NCBI GenBank assembly: GCA_945868575.1
Contig: CAMBMH010000021.1
Location: forward strand, 1-36,867
Direction: 5' to 3'
Length of the DNA stretch: 36,867 nt
DNA from: Singulisphaera sp. GP187
GTDB lineage: Bacteria > Planctomycetota > Planctomycetia > Gemmatales > Gemmataceae
Made by a program: the position numbers and the translations under genes. Of this stretch, positions 1 to 8,870 are shown piece after piece (the first letter of the stretch is position 1; each line of letters starts with the position of its first letter). Under the pieces are notes generated by a model. The model did no database searches, had not been told where the DNA came from, and was given only the letters and a program-made list of their open reading frames with translations.

Positions 1-1
1 A

Positions 2-214
2 GAACTTTCCCTTCCTTCAAGTGCCCAAGTCACCTCTGCCAATGTTGTGGTGAATGCCCGGGTGGGAATCGACCCATCTGTTCTGGATTCCCAAGTCCGG
101 AGTCAGATCGCAAAATCCTGTGATAAATTTGGGGCTAAATTCGAGGTCCTAACCCTCCAAAGCTTCCGGCCTGGTCGTCCGGTGCCCACCCACCGAATTT
201 TGGAGACAGCCTAA
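2..214 (+). CDS. C-terminal end of an unidentified protein (partial)
   Basis: An open frame runs from the window edge to a TAA at 212-214, giving the last 70 residues. They include VNARVGIDPSVLDSQVR and end with the motif SFRPGRPVPTHR. I do not firmly recognise the family. The predicted beta-strand, helix, strand order and the basic, proline-rich tail remind me of the C-terminal domain of some G3E (CobW-like) GTPases, but no GTPase motif lies in the visible part. The gene is convergent with the downstream ABC operon, and the two stop codons overlap in the four bases CTAA, so no intergenic terminator is possible here. Confidence 0.6.
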   Translation, partial: ELSLPSSAQVTSANVVVNARVGIDPSVLDSQVRSQIAKSCDKFGAKFEVLTLQSFRPGRPVPTHRILETA

Positions 215-1020
215 CCTGGTTTGTTTCGGGACTTGGCTCCAACCAATTTGACGATTCCACCGAGTCCCGAAGCGACTCCAAGCGCGATGATCACGCTAAT
301 CACCGAGGCGACCGCCACCAGAGGCGACGGGGAATAGCGCAACTGGGGCCAGATCATGGCAGGCAAGGTTTCGGTGGTCGGGGTTGCCAAAAACAGGGTG
401 ACCATCGATTCATTAAAAGAAACCGCAAACGCCGCGGCGGCACCCACAACCAAAGCGGATCCCCATAAGGGAATGATGATGCGACCAACAACCTGGGAAG
501 GGGTTGCCCCCAAACCACGCGCCGCCATTTCATGATCGGGATTCATTTGGCGAAGCTTGCTACGGACAATCAGAAAAACAATAGGCAGACACATCATGGC
601 ATGACCAAGCACCAAACCCAAAAGGCTTCCCCAAAGACCCACTGCATAAAAAAGGGGTAAAAGCCCCATGCCGAGCACCGCGGGAGGGATGCACATGGGT
701 AAAAGGACAAGGATGCCAAGCGTTCCCTTGCCCCGAAATAGGTAACGCTCCATCCCATACGCAAGCATTGCTCCGGCAAGAACCGACAACACCGCGCAAG
801 CCAAACCCACCATCAAACTCCTTGAAAGCGCCATCGACCAGCGGGAATCGGTCGCGAAGGCCTGGTACCAGCGCACCGACCAATCGCGCTCGGGCGGCGT
901 CAGGAACGAATCGGGAGAAAAGGACAACCAGACCGCATAAAGAAGGGGCGCGACCAAGCACCCTACAACAAAAAATCCTGCCACGATCCGTAAGGTCCGA
1001 AAAATATGGTAGGGGCTCAT
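211..1020 (-). CDS. ABC transporter permease, PotC-like
   Basis: This 269-residue integral membrane protein has about six hydrophobic segments. The binding-protein-dependent permease signature sits in the second half (EMAARGLGATPSQVVGRIIIP), the loop that contacts the ATPase. Length and order match PotC of spermidine/putrescine importers. It is the last gene of the operon and overlaps the preceding permease by 4 bp (ATGA at 1017-1020), which indicates translational coupling. With its partner permease it would form the channel across the inner membrane. The substrate cannot be read from the sequence: the same family also serves iron, thiamine and other small cations or organic molecules. Confidence 0.88.
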   Translation of the reverse strand: MSPYHIFRTLRIVAGFFVVGCLVAPLLYAVWLSFSPDSFLTPPERDWSVRWYQAFATDSRWSMALSRSLMVGLACAVLSVLAGAMLAYGMERYLFRGKGTLGILVLLPMCIPPAVLGMGLLPLFYAVGLWGSLLGLVLGHAMMCLPIVFLIVRSKLRQMNPDHEMAARGLGATPSQVVGRIIIPLWGSALVVGAAAAFAVSFNESMVTLFLATPTTETLPAMIWPQLRYSPSPLVAVASVISVIIALGVASGLGGIVKLVGAKSRNKPG

Positions 1021-1877
1021 CGGTCCCCTCCCAATGGGCGACCAGAAACTTTATTGTGTAAAAAAGTAAGGGCCGCCAGACAGATTCCAATCGCAAGGAT
1101 GAGCTGGACCGATAGAGCGGCCGACCGCGGCCAGCGACCATATTCAAAAGCCTGGCGCTGAATTTCTACCGAGAGTGTCGTGTTTTCGGGACTGCCCAAA
1201 AGAAGTGGGCCCAGAAACGCTCCCATACCCCAAACCAGACCAAGCTGACCCGCCAGAAACAAACCCGGCATCGAAAGGGGTAAAGTGATTCGCCTGAAGA
1301 CTTGCCACCGCGATGCTCCTAGCCCCCTTGCAGACGATTCCAGGATCGGATCCATTTCAAGCACTTGCACAAAAAGAAGAATCACTGCGTAGGGAAGGAT
1401 CAGAAAGACTTCGCCTATGAGCGCCCCAAAGAGTCCACGCATCATCCGCAATGGGTCCGAAACGATTCCCCAAGTGAGCAACATTCGATTAACCGGACCA
1501 GTGTCACCCAGTAACTGTTGCAAACCAAAAAGGATCACCAGGACGCTTGCGAATTTTGGCAAGGTGATCCCCGCGATGGCAAACCGCAGCAATGAAGAAT
1601 GTAAAGACCGCAAAAAGAGGGCAAGTGGAAAGGAAACCATTACTACCACCACCGCGATCATGGTTCCAAAAGCAATGGTATATCCCACAAGTCCAAGTCC
1701 GTGCGCATCCATCAATGCCGAATGGTTGGCAAGGGTCCAGGTTCCTGGCGTGAAAAATCCACGGCCATTTGCGGGTTGGTAAAAGCTGACCCTTATCACC
1801 AACAGTAATGGACAAACCAAAAGGCCTATTAGGAGCGTCGCCGCAGGACCGGCCAAAAGGTAGGGTCGGGGATTCAT
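1017..1877 (-). CDS. ABC transporter permease, PotB-like
   Basis: A 286-residue membrane protein with about six TM segments. The first lies near residues 7-29, and the coupling loop SSARGLGASRWQVFRRITLP is near residue 180. This is the EAA-type motif of inner-membrane permeases in the PotB/PotH group. It overlaps the ATPase gene upstream by 4 bp (1874-1877) and the second permease downstream by 4 bp. It should pair with that permease as the heterodimeric channel. Family and role are clear; substrate is inferred only from the overall PotDABC-like layout. Confidence 0.88.
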   Translation of the reverse strand: MNPRPYLLAGPAATLLIGLLVCPLLLVIRVSFYQPANGRGFFTPGTWTLANHSALMDAHGLGLVGYTIAFGTMIAVVVVMVSFPLALFLRSLHSSLLRFAIAGITLPKFASVLVILFGLQQLLGDTGPVNRMLLTWGIVSDPLRMMRGLFGALIGEVFLILPYAVILLFVQVLEMDPILESSARGLGASRWQVFRRITLPLSMPGLFLAGQLGLVWGMGAFLGPLLLGSPENTTLSVEIQRQAFEYGRWPRSAALSVQLILAIGICLAALTFLHNKVSGRPLGGDR

Positions 1878-2926
1878 GTGCTGATCCCTTCTCCATCGGA
1901 ACCCGGGATTTGCCAGAGCGCATGCGATGGGATACCCACCCGGATTTCCTGTCCAGGCCGGATATCCCTGCCGTGAACGATACTGTCACAGGAGCGCACC
2001 CGGACCATCAGGCTCAGGCCAGCATTTGTGGTGACCTGGACCATCATGTCGGGCCCAAGAAAGGAAGCTGACAGGATCATTGCAGGTACCGACCTGGAGT
2101 AATGATGGGCTTCCTCGCCCAGGACGACCTGTTCCGGACGGATCATCAAGGGTTTCTCCCTGGATGCACCTGGAAAATCGGCGGAAAAAATATTGGCGGG
2201 GCCCATAAAACCCGCGACAAACGGGGTTAACGGTCTGTGATACATTTCCCTGGGGGATCCGATTTGTAACAATTTTCCTCCATTCATCACACCAACCAAA
2301 TCCGAAATTGCCATGGCCTCCTCCTGGTCATGGGTAACCATCACGGCGGTGACCCCTGTCTCCTCCTGGAGTCTGCGAAGTTGGTTTCGTAACTGATCCC
2401 GAAGGTGGCGATCGAGATTGGCCAGGGGCTCATCGAGAAGTAAAAGGTCCGGTCGAAACACCAATGCCCGTGCCAAAGCCACCCGTTGCTGCTGTCCACC
2501 CGATAGCGAAGCGGGTAAGCGGTCGCGTTCGAATTTTGTCAAACCGACCAGATCGAGCATCCTTTCGACGCGGTCGTCCCTTTCGGATTTGGCAACACCC
2601 CTCACATCAAGACTAAATGAGACATTGCGCCTGGCGGAAAGGTGGGGAAAGAGAGCATAGTTCTGGAACACCATGCCAATTCCACGCTCCTCCGGGGGTG
2701 TGTGTGTCACATCCTTGCCGCGCAAAAGGATCGAGCCCGATTGGGGTTTCAGATAGCCACCAATCAGCTTGAGCAGAGTCGTCTTGCCGCAACCCGAAGG
2801 TCCAAGGAGTGTGAGGAATTTTCCGGCGGGCACATCCAGGGAAACATCTCGAAGAAGTGGCGCACCGCCGTACCCAAAGTTCAAATCCGCCAGACGGACC
2901 AATTCAGAAGAAGGCACCGCTATCAC
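1874..2926 (-). CDS. ABC transporter ATP-binding protein, PotA-like
   Basis: This 350-residue nucleotide-binding subunit shows every ABC motif: Walker A GPSGCGKTT near residue 42, the Q-loop in GMVFQNYALFPHL, the signature LSGGQQQRVALARAL, Walker B LLLLDEPLANLD and the switch histidine in VTHDQEEA. The C-terminal hundred or so residues (from MIRPEQVVLGEE) form a TOBE-type domain typical of PotA, MalK and FbpC importers. It hydrolyses ATP on the cytoplasmic face to drive the two neighbouring permeases. It overlaps the binding-protein gene by 4 bp (2923-2926) and the first permease by 4 bp. A polyamine substrate is plausible but not proven. Confidence 0.9.
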   Translation of the reverse strand: MIAVPSSELVRLADLNFGYGGAPLLRDVSLDVPAGKFLTLLGPSGCGKTTLLKLIGGYLKPQSGSILLRGKDVTHTPPEERGIGMVFQNYALFPHLSARRNVSFSLDVRGVAKSERDDRVERMLDLVGLTKFERDRLPASLSGGQQQRVALARALVFRPDLLLLDEPLANLDRHLRDQLRNQLRRLQEETGVTAVMVTHDQEEAMAISDLVGVMNGGKLLQIGSPREMYHRPLTPFVAGFMGPANIFSADFPGASREKPLMIRPEQVVLGEEAHHYSRSVPAMILSASFLGPDMMVQVTTNAGLSLMVRVRSCDSIVHGRDIRPGQEIRVGIPSHALWQIPGSDGEGIST

Positions 2927-4053
2927 CCCTTCCGGAGAATGGTTCGGTCCCAGGTATCGGCCAGGCTATCCCAGTTTTGGGCATAAAAATCGTATGGATA
3001 ATATTGGAGCGACTGGAACTGTTCGGAAGTATTCGGATAAAGTTGTTTCCAAAAGGGATCTTCCTTAGCCAATTTTTCCGCAACAGACGGAATCGCGGTG
3101 GCGGACCCTCGCCGACCAAATTCGAGTTGCATCTCATTGCCAAAGATCAGGTTCATCGCCAATTCGGCCAGGTCCTTGTTGGGACTCCCCGCGGGGATCG
3201 TCCAGAAGACCTGCACAAAAGCCCGGTCCCGATCAGGAACCACCGCGCCAAGATCCGGCTTTTCCCTGAGTGCGGCGACATATTCGGGACTGTGCATATT
3301 CCCGGCCGCGCATTCCCCATTGGCCAGCGCCAGGATCATGTCCGTCGAGTTCGTCCACCAGAGTTTGACACGACTGCGGTTTTCGCGAGCAAAGCGAAGG
3401 ACTCCATCGGTATCTTTGCGGATGAGGTCCTGGGCGGTTCCCGGGCGTCCATCCTGATCCGCTTTGATGCAGGCGATTGTGTACAAGGACATATAAAACG
3501 AGTTATAAAGTCCGATTTTCCCCGAGAGCTCCGGCCCAAAAAGGTCAGCCCATCCGCCTGGTGGCCTGGCCAAATGTTTTTTACCGTAACCGAGGGTCAT
3601 CACCGAATCGGGATAGGTGATCCCGTAACGGTCCCGAAAGATCCAGTTATCAAGAGATCCGGGAATCAGGTTTTTGTGATTGGGGATATTGGCCGGATTC
3701 AGTTGGGCAAAAAGTCCTTCGCGGGCTGCGGGATAACCCTGGGTGGCATCGGTAATGAAAAGGTCAAAAGGGGGTGATTTTTCCGGAGACGCCTTTAGCT
3801 TGGCGATACCATCCCACCACCCTGGATAGAGCGAGACACTTGCGCCGGTGGCTTGTTCGAACGCGGGAACAAAGACCTCCCGCATGGTTTTTTCATGACC
3901 GCCGGCATAGACAAAAACACGAAGTTTCCGCCCTGCAAAGGGACCATTTGTATTTTTTTTGCCACAACCCAGATGCAAAGACGCCGTCAAGCTGGCGGCC
4001 AAGCCACCTGTGGCAAAACCAAGGAACTTCCGGCGATCAACAGGATGTTTCAT
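2923..4053 (-). CDS. ABC transporter solute-binding lipoprotein, PotD-like
   Basis: This 376-residue protein begins with a twin-arginine type leader (DRRKFLGFATGG) followed by a hydrophobic stretch and a lipobox-like LHLGC. It is therefore probably a Tat-exported lipoprotein anchored in the membrane. The mature part has the periplasmic binding protein fold, with segments such as ITDATQGYPAAREGLFAQL and YGITYPDSVMTLGYGKK resembling the PotD and iron-binding family. It is first in the four-gene importer operon and delivers substrate to the permeases. Start choice: the ATG gives a complete leader; upstream there is only a weak GAGGCG Shine-Dalgarno. The 75 bp before it may hold a promoter or be read through from the phosphatidyltransferase gene. 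Confidence 0.85.
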   Translation of the reverse strand: MKHPVDRRKFLGFATGGLAASLTASLHLGCGKKNTNGPFAGRKLRVFVYAGGHEKTMREVFVPAFEQATGASVSLYPGWWDGIAKLKASPEKSPPFDLFITDATQGYPAAREGLFAQLNPANIPNHKNLIPGSLDNWIFRDRYGITYPDSVMTLGYGKKHLARPPGGWADLFGPELSGKIGLYNSFYMSLYTIACIKADQDGRPGTAQDLIRKDTDGVLRFARENRSRVKLWWTNSTDMILALANGECAAGNMHSPEYVAALREKPDLGAVVPDRDRAFVQVFWTIPAGSPNKDLAELAMNLIFGNEMQLEFGRRGSATAIPSVAEKLAKEDPFWKQLYPNTSEQFQSLQYYPYDFYAQNWDSLADTWDRTILRKG

Positions 4054-4128
4054 TTCGGGGCTGCGCCTCGCTTTTGTTCCAAATAGACATTTTAGGGACG
4101 GAGTTTTGCCCGACGGGTTTTTGAAGTC

Positions 4129-4764
4129 TCAGCCACCGGTTTTATTGCCAAACTCCTCTACCGCCCAGGCAACACGACAACCTGTTGTGATCCAACAAAG
4201 ACCTCCGAAAGTCCACGCAAGCAGGTCGAAATACTCGGGAAACAGACATATCAGCACAAACAATAGAATGGTTTCCGTTCCCTCGGTCAAACCACCGAGA
4301 TAATAGATGGACTTGCGACCGGAGGTTTTCGTGGTCTGACCCCGTTTGGCAGCGATTGCGGCAAACGCAAGAAACGAACTCCCCGTTCCGACGAAACTGA
4401 AAACAAGAAACGCCGCCGATAGTGCGCTTTCGGGACATCCCACGGCAAAGAAAAATGGGACACCCGCATAAAAGAAAAAATCCAGGACGATATCGAGGTA
4501 GCCCCCGAGATCGGTCCCGGTTTTGGCGGTGGACAATTTTGTCTGACGGGCAACCGCGCCATCAAGCCCGTCGGCGATCCTGTTGCAAAGGATCAAGGCA
4601 AGCGCAGGCCCATAGAGTCCAAACGCAAGAGCTACCCAGCCCAATACACCAAACAAGAAACCACCTATTGTGATCTGATTGGCGGAGAACCCGAGATTTG
4701 CCAACATTCTCCCAATCCGATCGAGGATCGGGTCTATCGTTTTGCGGATTCTTCCATCAATCAC
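4129..4764 (-). CDS. CDP-alcohol phosphatidyltransferase family protein
   Basis: A 211-residue membrane enzyme with about five or six TM helices. The CDP-alcohol phosphatidyltransferase signature is at residues 67-100: DGLDGAVAR, then GGYLDIVLD with the three or four metal-binding aspartates. The enzyme class moves a phosphatidyl group from CDP-diacylglycerol to an alcohol such as glycerol-3-phosphate, inositol or serine; which alcohol is used here cannot be told. The spacer between AR and the following G is 13 residues, longer than the usual 8-9. The gene sits 75 bp before the ABC operon on the same strand and could be cotranscribed with it. Confidence 0.85.
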   Translation of the reverse strand: MIDGRIRKTIDPILDRIGRMLANLGFSANQITIGGFLFGVLGWVALAFGLYGPALALILCNRIADGLDGAVARQTKLSTAKTGTDLGGYLDIVLDFFFYAGVPFFFAVGCPESALSAAFLVFSFVGTGSSFLAFAAIAAKRGQTTKTSGRKSIYYLGGLTEGTETILLFVLICLFPEYFDLLAWTFGGLCWITTGCRVAWAVEEFGNKTGG

Positions 4765-4836
4765 CTTGATCTCCCCTCCTCACCAACCGGATCCATGAAA
4801 AGATTCCGCCTCAATCCATCGACAACGGGCCACATC

Positions 4837-4870
4837 ATAAAAAAACGCACCAGGAATTCCCGGTGCGTTA
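4837..4870 (-). terminator. Intrinsic terminator of the respiratory locus
   Basis: Read on the minus strand, an 8-bp perfect stem (AACGCACC with GGTGCGTT, at 4862-4869 and 4844-4851) encloses a 10-base loop and is followed directly by a run of seven T. It lies just after the last oxidase gene and before the phosphatidyltransferase gene, so it is well placed to end the long ACIII-oxidase transcript. Confidence 0.85.
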
Positions 4871-4898
4871 TGGTTATCCAAATCCCGCAAAACGAAAC

Positions 4899-5234
4899 CT
4901 ATTGACCGGTCCACCCACGGCTCAAATAGTCGGCGAGTGTGAAAACCATCAAAATTCCCAGGAAATACATGGAGGCAAAAATGGTAAGTTTCGTCAGTGT
5001 GCTGCTGTGGAGCACATGCATAAAGAAAAGAACCACAAGGACAGCCTTGAAAGAGGCGATACCCAAGGCGATCGGTGTGTTCAACGCTCCAAAATCCTGC
5101 ATACCGGCCCAAATGGTGAGGATGGTCAGAATCATCAGGGCGCTGAAGGTCGAAAAATAGACGACCAGACTCGCGGGCTCGTGATGGGGATGGCCCGCAT
5201 GGGCCTCGACATTTGCGGAATTGTGCGCGGACAT
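4899..5234 (-). CDS. Cytochrome c oxidase subunit IV (prokaryotic type)
   Basis: A 111-residue protein with three TM helices: roughly residues 26-45, 55-76 (with the family-typical FKAVLVVLFFMHVLH) and 83-104. It matches the small bacterial subunit IV family (CoxD/CtaF/CyoD-like) in size and motif. The N-terminus is rich in histidine (HAGHPHHEP). It is the last gene of the oxidase cluster, 24 bp after subunit III, and is followed by the terminator at 4837-4870. It probably stabilises the haem-copper oxidase rather than taking part in catalysis. Confidence 0.88.
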   Translation of the reverse strand: MSAHNSANVEAHAGHPHHEPASLVVYFSTFSALMILTILTIWAGMQDFGALNTPIALGIASFKAVLVVLFFMHVLHSSTLTKLTIFASMYFLGILMVFTLADYLSRGWTGQ

Positions 5235-5258
5235 CTTGTTGGACTCCCTCTGGATTAT

Positions 5259-6101
5259 TTAGTGTCCGGCGCCAAGGTGGGCGCCAAGGAGATAAAGGAG
5301 TGGGAAAAGGAAGATCCACACGATGTCCACAAAGTGCCAATAGAGACCAAGCACTTCAACGGGTGTGTAGTATTCCGGACCGTATGTGCCCCTGGATGCC
5401 CAGTATGCCACCGCGGCAATCAGACCAAACCCGATGATCATGTGAAGGGCATGGATGCCGGTCATGGCAAAATAGAGCACAAAGAAGATCCGAGCCTGTT
5501 GGGATTCGGGGTTCTTGTGATCTTTTGCAATTTCAGCCGCCGATGGGGGAGCATGTTCCTCATGGTGGCCAACAAACTTGCCAATCAGTTTGGAAACAAA
5601 AGGCTTATCCTTTTCGTGGTGGTCGGCTTCCTTGCGGCGTTCCTTGGCATAGTCCCAACAGAAATTCGCCTTTGGAACAAGGTGGATCTCGAAGTCGTGC
5701 TTCCACTCGAAGTACTTGACCCCGAGGAACATCAATCCAAGGATCGCAGTCGCACCAAGATAGTTCAGGATCTGTTTGGTCTTTCCAATCTGGGCGCTTC
5801 GGACAGCCATGGCCATCGTGAGGCTTGAAAGGATCAGAACAACCGTGTTCAGACAGCCCAGCGTGATATCAAGCTGGTTGCTTGCTTCCTGGAACATTGT
5901 GTTGAACTTGAGGCGGTAAACGGTGTAGGCCGTGAACAAACCGCCAAAGAACAAAACTTCCGTAACAAGAAACATCCACATGCCGAGGATGTTGGCCTCG
6001 TGCTGCTGTTCCAGGCTCACAAAATGGTGGGCCAAGGACGGGTGATGCCCGTGGTTGTCGTGACTTTGGGCCGTGTCCGATTTGGTGTTAGTGGCTGACA
6101 A
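5259..6101 (-). CDS. ctaE: Cytochrome c oxidase subunit III
   Basis: A 280-residue membrane protein with motifs of COX3, including [20 protein letters not shown] near residue 35 and the C-terminal [20 protein letters not shown]. Compared with compact bacterial subunit III proteins it carries a long charged loop (about residues 135-190) containing two clusters of histidine and acid residues ([16 protein letters not shown]). The N-terminus is also histidine-rich ([14 protein letters not shown]). The start overlaps the end of subunit I by 14 bp, so translation is probably coupled. It belongs to the caa3-type oxidase encoded by this operon. Confidence 0.92.
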   Translation of the reverse strand: MSATNTKSDTAQSHDNHGHHPSLAHHFVSLEQQHEANILGMWMFLVTEVLFFGGLFTAYTVYRLKFNTMFQEASNQLDITLGCLNTVVLILSSLTMAMAVRSAQIGKTKQILNYLGATAILGLMFLGVKYFEWKHDFEIHLVPKANFCWDYAKERRKEADHHEKDKPFVSKLIGKFVGHHEEHAPPSAAEIAKDHKNPESQQARIFFVLYFAMTGIHALHMIIGFGLIAAVAYWASRGTYGPEYYTPVEVLGLYWHFVDIVWIFLFPLLYLLGAHLGAGH

Positions 6102-7767
6102 CGGCAGCCTCCTTGTTCAGAGTGGAATAGTCGTAGACATGGTCATAGACGGGCGGGTTGTGATCAAAATTATGGGGTGACGGAGGCGATTCGCATTCGG
6201 TCCACTCGAGGGTTGTCGCGCCCCATGGGTTCTTTGGCGCCTTCTTTCCAAAGAAGAAGGAAAAGGGCAGATAAATCCCCGGTGTCAAATAACCAATAGC
6301 CAGAACAGAGGCTCCAACTGTGCTAAGCACATTGAGGACCTGGAGTTCTTCGGGGTACTCGTGGTAGCGACGGGGCATACCCATGTAACCAAGGAAGAAC
6401 TGGGGGAAGAATGTGAAGTTAAACCCGACAAAAATCAGCGCAGCCGAAATTTTTGCAAGGGTTTCGTTGTACATGCGACCGGTAATCTTGGGCCACCAAT
6501 AATGGATACCACCCATGAAACCCATGATCGCGCCACCCACCATGATGTAGTGGAAGTGGGCGACAACAAAATAGGTGTCGTGCAAGTGGATGTCGGTGCC
6601 AAGGGTCGAAAGGAAGAGACCAGTCATTCCACCGATGGTGAAGAGACCGATGAACCCGAAGAAGAAAATCATCGGGGAGGCCAGGCTGACCGAGCCCTTG
6701 TACATCGTGGCCAACCACGAGAAGACCTTGATGCCCGAGGGGATCGCGACCGAAAAGGTCAGGACCGAAAAGACCATCGCAGCATATTGGGACAAGCCCG
6801 AGGTGAACATATGGTGGGCCCACACAACAAAGCCGAAGATCGCGATCGCGATGCTTGAGCAAGCGATGATGTGGTAACCAAACACACCCTTGCGGCTGAA
6901 GGTGCTCACCAGTTCGCTCGCCACGCCTAGCGAGGGGAGAATCATGATGTACACGGCAGGGTGGGAATAGAACCAGAAAAGGTGCTGGAACAAAATAGGG
7001 TCGCCGCCAAGACGGGGATCAAAGATACCCACGCCAAGGAAACGCTCGAAACCAACAAGGGCAATCGTGATGGCAACAACCGGAGTTCCGAGGATTTGAA
7101 TTAGGCTGGTGGCATACATGGCCCAAACGAACAGCGGCATGCGAAACCAGGTCATCCCGGGAGCGCGCATCCGGTGGATCGTCACCACAAAGTTCAACCC
7201 GGTAAGGATCGAGGAGAATCCAATGACGAACACACCCAAAGCGGCCACCATCACATTGCCGTTGGCATAAGTGGAGCTCAGCGGGGTGTAGAAGGTCCAG
7301 CCCGTGTCCACGCCACCAAGGAGCAGCGCAAGAGCAAGGAACACGCCACCAGCAGCGTAGACATAAAAGCTAAGCAGGTTCAGACGGGGAAACGCGACAT
7401 CCTTGGTTCCGATCATGATCGGAAGCAGGAAGTTGCCAAGCACAGCCGGGATGCTTGGAATCAGGAACAAAAAGATCATCACAACGCCGTGGGCGGTGAA
7501 GCTTTTGTTGTAGACATCGCCTGTGAGCAGATCACCCTTCGGTGTCATCAGCTCCAAACGGATCAGACCGGCGAAGGCGCCGCCCAAAACGAACATGAGG
7601 CTGATGCCCACAAGATAAAGGAGGCCGATACGCTTGTGATCGAGGGTCAAAAGCCATGAGGCAATGGTAGTCTCATGGTTGAGATAGTTGGTGGCAGGCT
7701 TTGGGGTCGCTTCGTGGGTGCTTGCAGCCTCCCCAACGACCCTACGGTCAAGATTGATAGCGCTCAT
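6088..7767 (-). CDS. ctaD: Cytochrome c oxidase subunit I (A2-type haem-copper oxidase)
   Basis: This 559-residue catalytic subunit has about twelve TM helices. The haem and copper ligands are visible: the low-spin haem histidine in [10 protein letters not shown], the CuB histidine and cross-linked tyrosine in [12 protein letters not shown], the CuB pair in [10 protein letters not shown], and the haem histidines in [17 protein letters not shown]. The proton-channel glutamate of A1 enzymes is absent and is replaced by the YS pair of YSHPAV, the hallmark of the A2 subgroup to which Rhodothermus and Thermus-type caa3 enzymes belong. It reduces oxygen and pumps protons. It lies between subunits II and III, 26 bp after subunit II. 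Confidence 0.95.
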   Translation of the reverse strand: MSAINLDRRVVGEAASTHEATPKPATNYLNHETTIASWLLTLDHKRIGLLYLVGISLMFVLGGAFAGLIRLELMTPKGDLLTGDVYNKSFTAHGVVMIFLFLIPSIPAVLGNFLLPIMIGTKDVAFPRLNLLSFYVYAAGGVFLALALLLGGVDTGWTFYTPLSSTYANGNVMVAALGVFVIGFSSILTGLNFVVTIHRMRAPGMTWFRMPLFVWAMYATSLIQILGTPVVAITIALVGFERFLGVGIFDPRLGGDPILFQHLFWFYSHPAVYIMILPSLGVASELVSTFSRKGVFGYHIIACSSIAIAIFGFVVWAHHMFTSGLSQYAAMVFSVLTFSVAIPSGIKVFSWLATMYKGSVSLASPMIFFFGFIGLFTIGGMTGLFLSTLGTDIHLHDTYFVVAHFHYIMVGGAIMGFMGGIHYWWPKITGRMYNETLAKISAALIFVGFNFTFFPQFFLGYMGMPRRYHEYPEELQVLNVLSTVGASVLAIGYLTPGIYLPFSFFFGKKAPKNPWGATTLEWTECESPPSPHNFDHNPPVYDHVYDYSTLNKEAAVVSH

Positions 7768-7793
7768 GATAGGTCTCCCGTGTTTCCTTCTGC

Positions 7794-8870
7794 TTACTTG
7801 GCCGACCCGGAGGTCTTCTCAGTCGCATTTGACGATGCTTTGTCGGCACTCGTAATGGGCTGAGGGGTGGGGGTTTCTTCGGTTCGGGTGGGGGTTTCCC
7901 CCTGCTTGAGCGAACGGATATAGGTGATCACCTGGAGGAGTTCTTCCTCGGTCACCAGATCACGATCGTAGGCAGGCATAATTGTTGGCGATGCGAAGCC
8001 ACGGTGGATTTTGGCGTTCGGATTGCGGATCGATTCGCGTAGGTAGGCCTCGTCAGCCAAAACCTTGGTTCCGGGAGGTACGGGCTTTCCATCCATATAC
8101 CCGATTTCGCGATCCTTGCGGAAAATGTTTTCGAGCAGCGGTGCCTTGTTGGCGTCGGAGTGGCAGGTGATGCACTGAAGCTTGCTAAACAGTTTGCGTC
8201 CCTGGAGACCATCACCACCTTCGGCTTGTTCGTTGAGCCATTTGGCGTAGTCCTCACGCTCCATCACATGAATCCAACCAATCATCCGGCTGTGTTCGGT
8301 GCCGCAATACTCGGTGCAATAGATGTGGTACTTGCCCGGCTTGGTCGCGTTGAACCACATCTGGTTGTAGCGTCCGGGGACTGCATCGGTCTTGATGCGG
8401 AAGTCAGGAATCGAAAAGCAGTGGATTACATCTTCAGCGGTCACGATCAATTTGAAGTTGGAACCGACGGGAACATGAATTGCATTGATTTCGCGCTGTC
8501 CACCCGGATGCTGGATCTTCCACATCCATTGACGACCCACAACATAAAGCTCAGTAGCATCGCGGGGAGGAACAACAATTTCCGACCAGACCTTCACACC
8601 CCAAAGAAACATTACCCCGCATATCAAGGTGGGAATCGCCGTCCAGAAAATTTCCAGTGGCACATTGCCATGCATTGGTTCAGGAAGGTCGTCCTCGGAC
8701 TTGCGACGGAAAATGATGGCAAACGCCACCAAAAGCACCATCACCAACACCGTAATCGCAACATTGACTGCGACGATGAACAGATACAGCCAATCCACAC
8801 TGGGCGCCAGCGTCGACGCCTGATGCGGAAACAGTTGAAAACCTTCTGCAAACATGGAATTCACCATCAT
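7794..8870 (-). CDS. ctaC: Cytochrome c oxidase subunit II with fused cytochrome c domain
   Basis: With the start at 8870 the protein has 358 residues. Two N-terminal TM helices (near residues 18-40 and 63-85) are followed by the CuA domain, with the ligand set [12 protein letters not shown], and then a C-terminal cytochrome c domain with one haem site, CITCH, and a distal methionine candidate in PTIMPAYD. This is the caa3 architecture: electrons enter through the tethered cytochrome c and pass to CuA. The open frame extends upstream to 8972, but the ATG at 8870 overlaps the SCO gene stop as ATGA and opens directly before the membrane segments, so I prefer it. The last 30 residues are low-complexity, rich in T, P and S. 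Confidence 0.92.
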   Translation of the reverse strand: MMVNSMFAEGFQLFPHQASTLAPSVDWLYLFIVAVNVAITVLVMVLLVAFAIIFRRKSEDDLPEPMHGNVPLEIFWTAIPTLICGVMFLWGVKVWSEIVVPPRDATELYVVGRQWMWKIQHPGGQREINAIHVPVGSNFKLIVTAEDVIHCFSIPDFRIKTDAVPGRYNQMWFNATKPGKYHIYCTEYCGTEHSRMIGWIHVMEREDYAKWLNEQAEGGDGLQGRKLFSKLQCITCHSDANKAPLLENIFRKDREIGYMDGKPVPPGTKVLADEAYLRESIRNPNAKIHRGFASPTIMPAYDRDLVTEEELLQVITYIRSLKQGETPTRTEETPTPQPITSADKASSNATEKTSGSAK

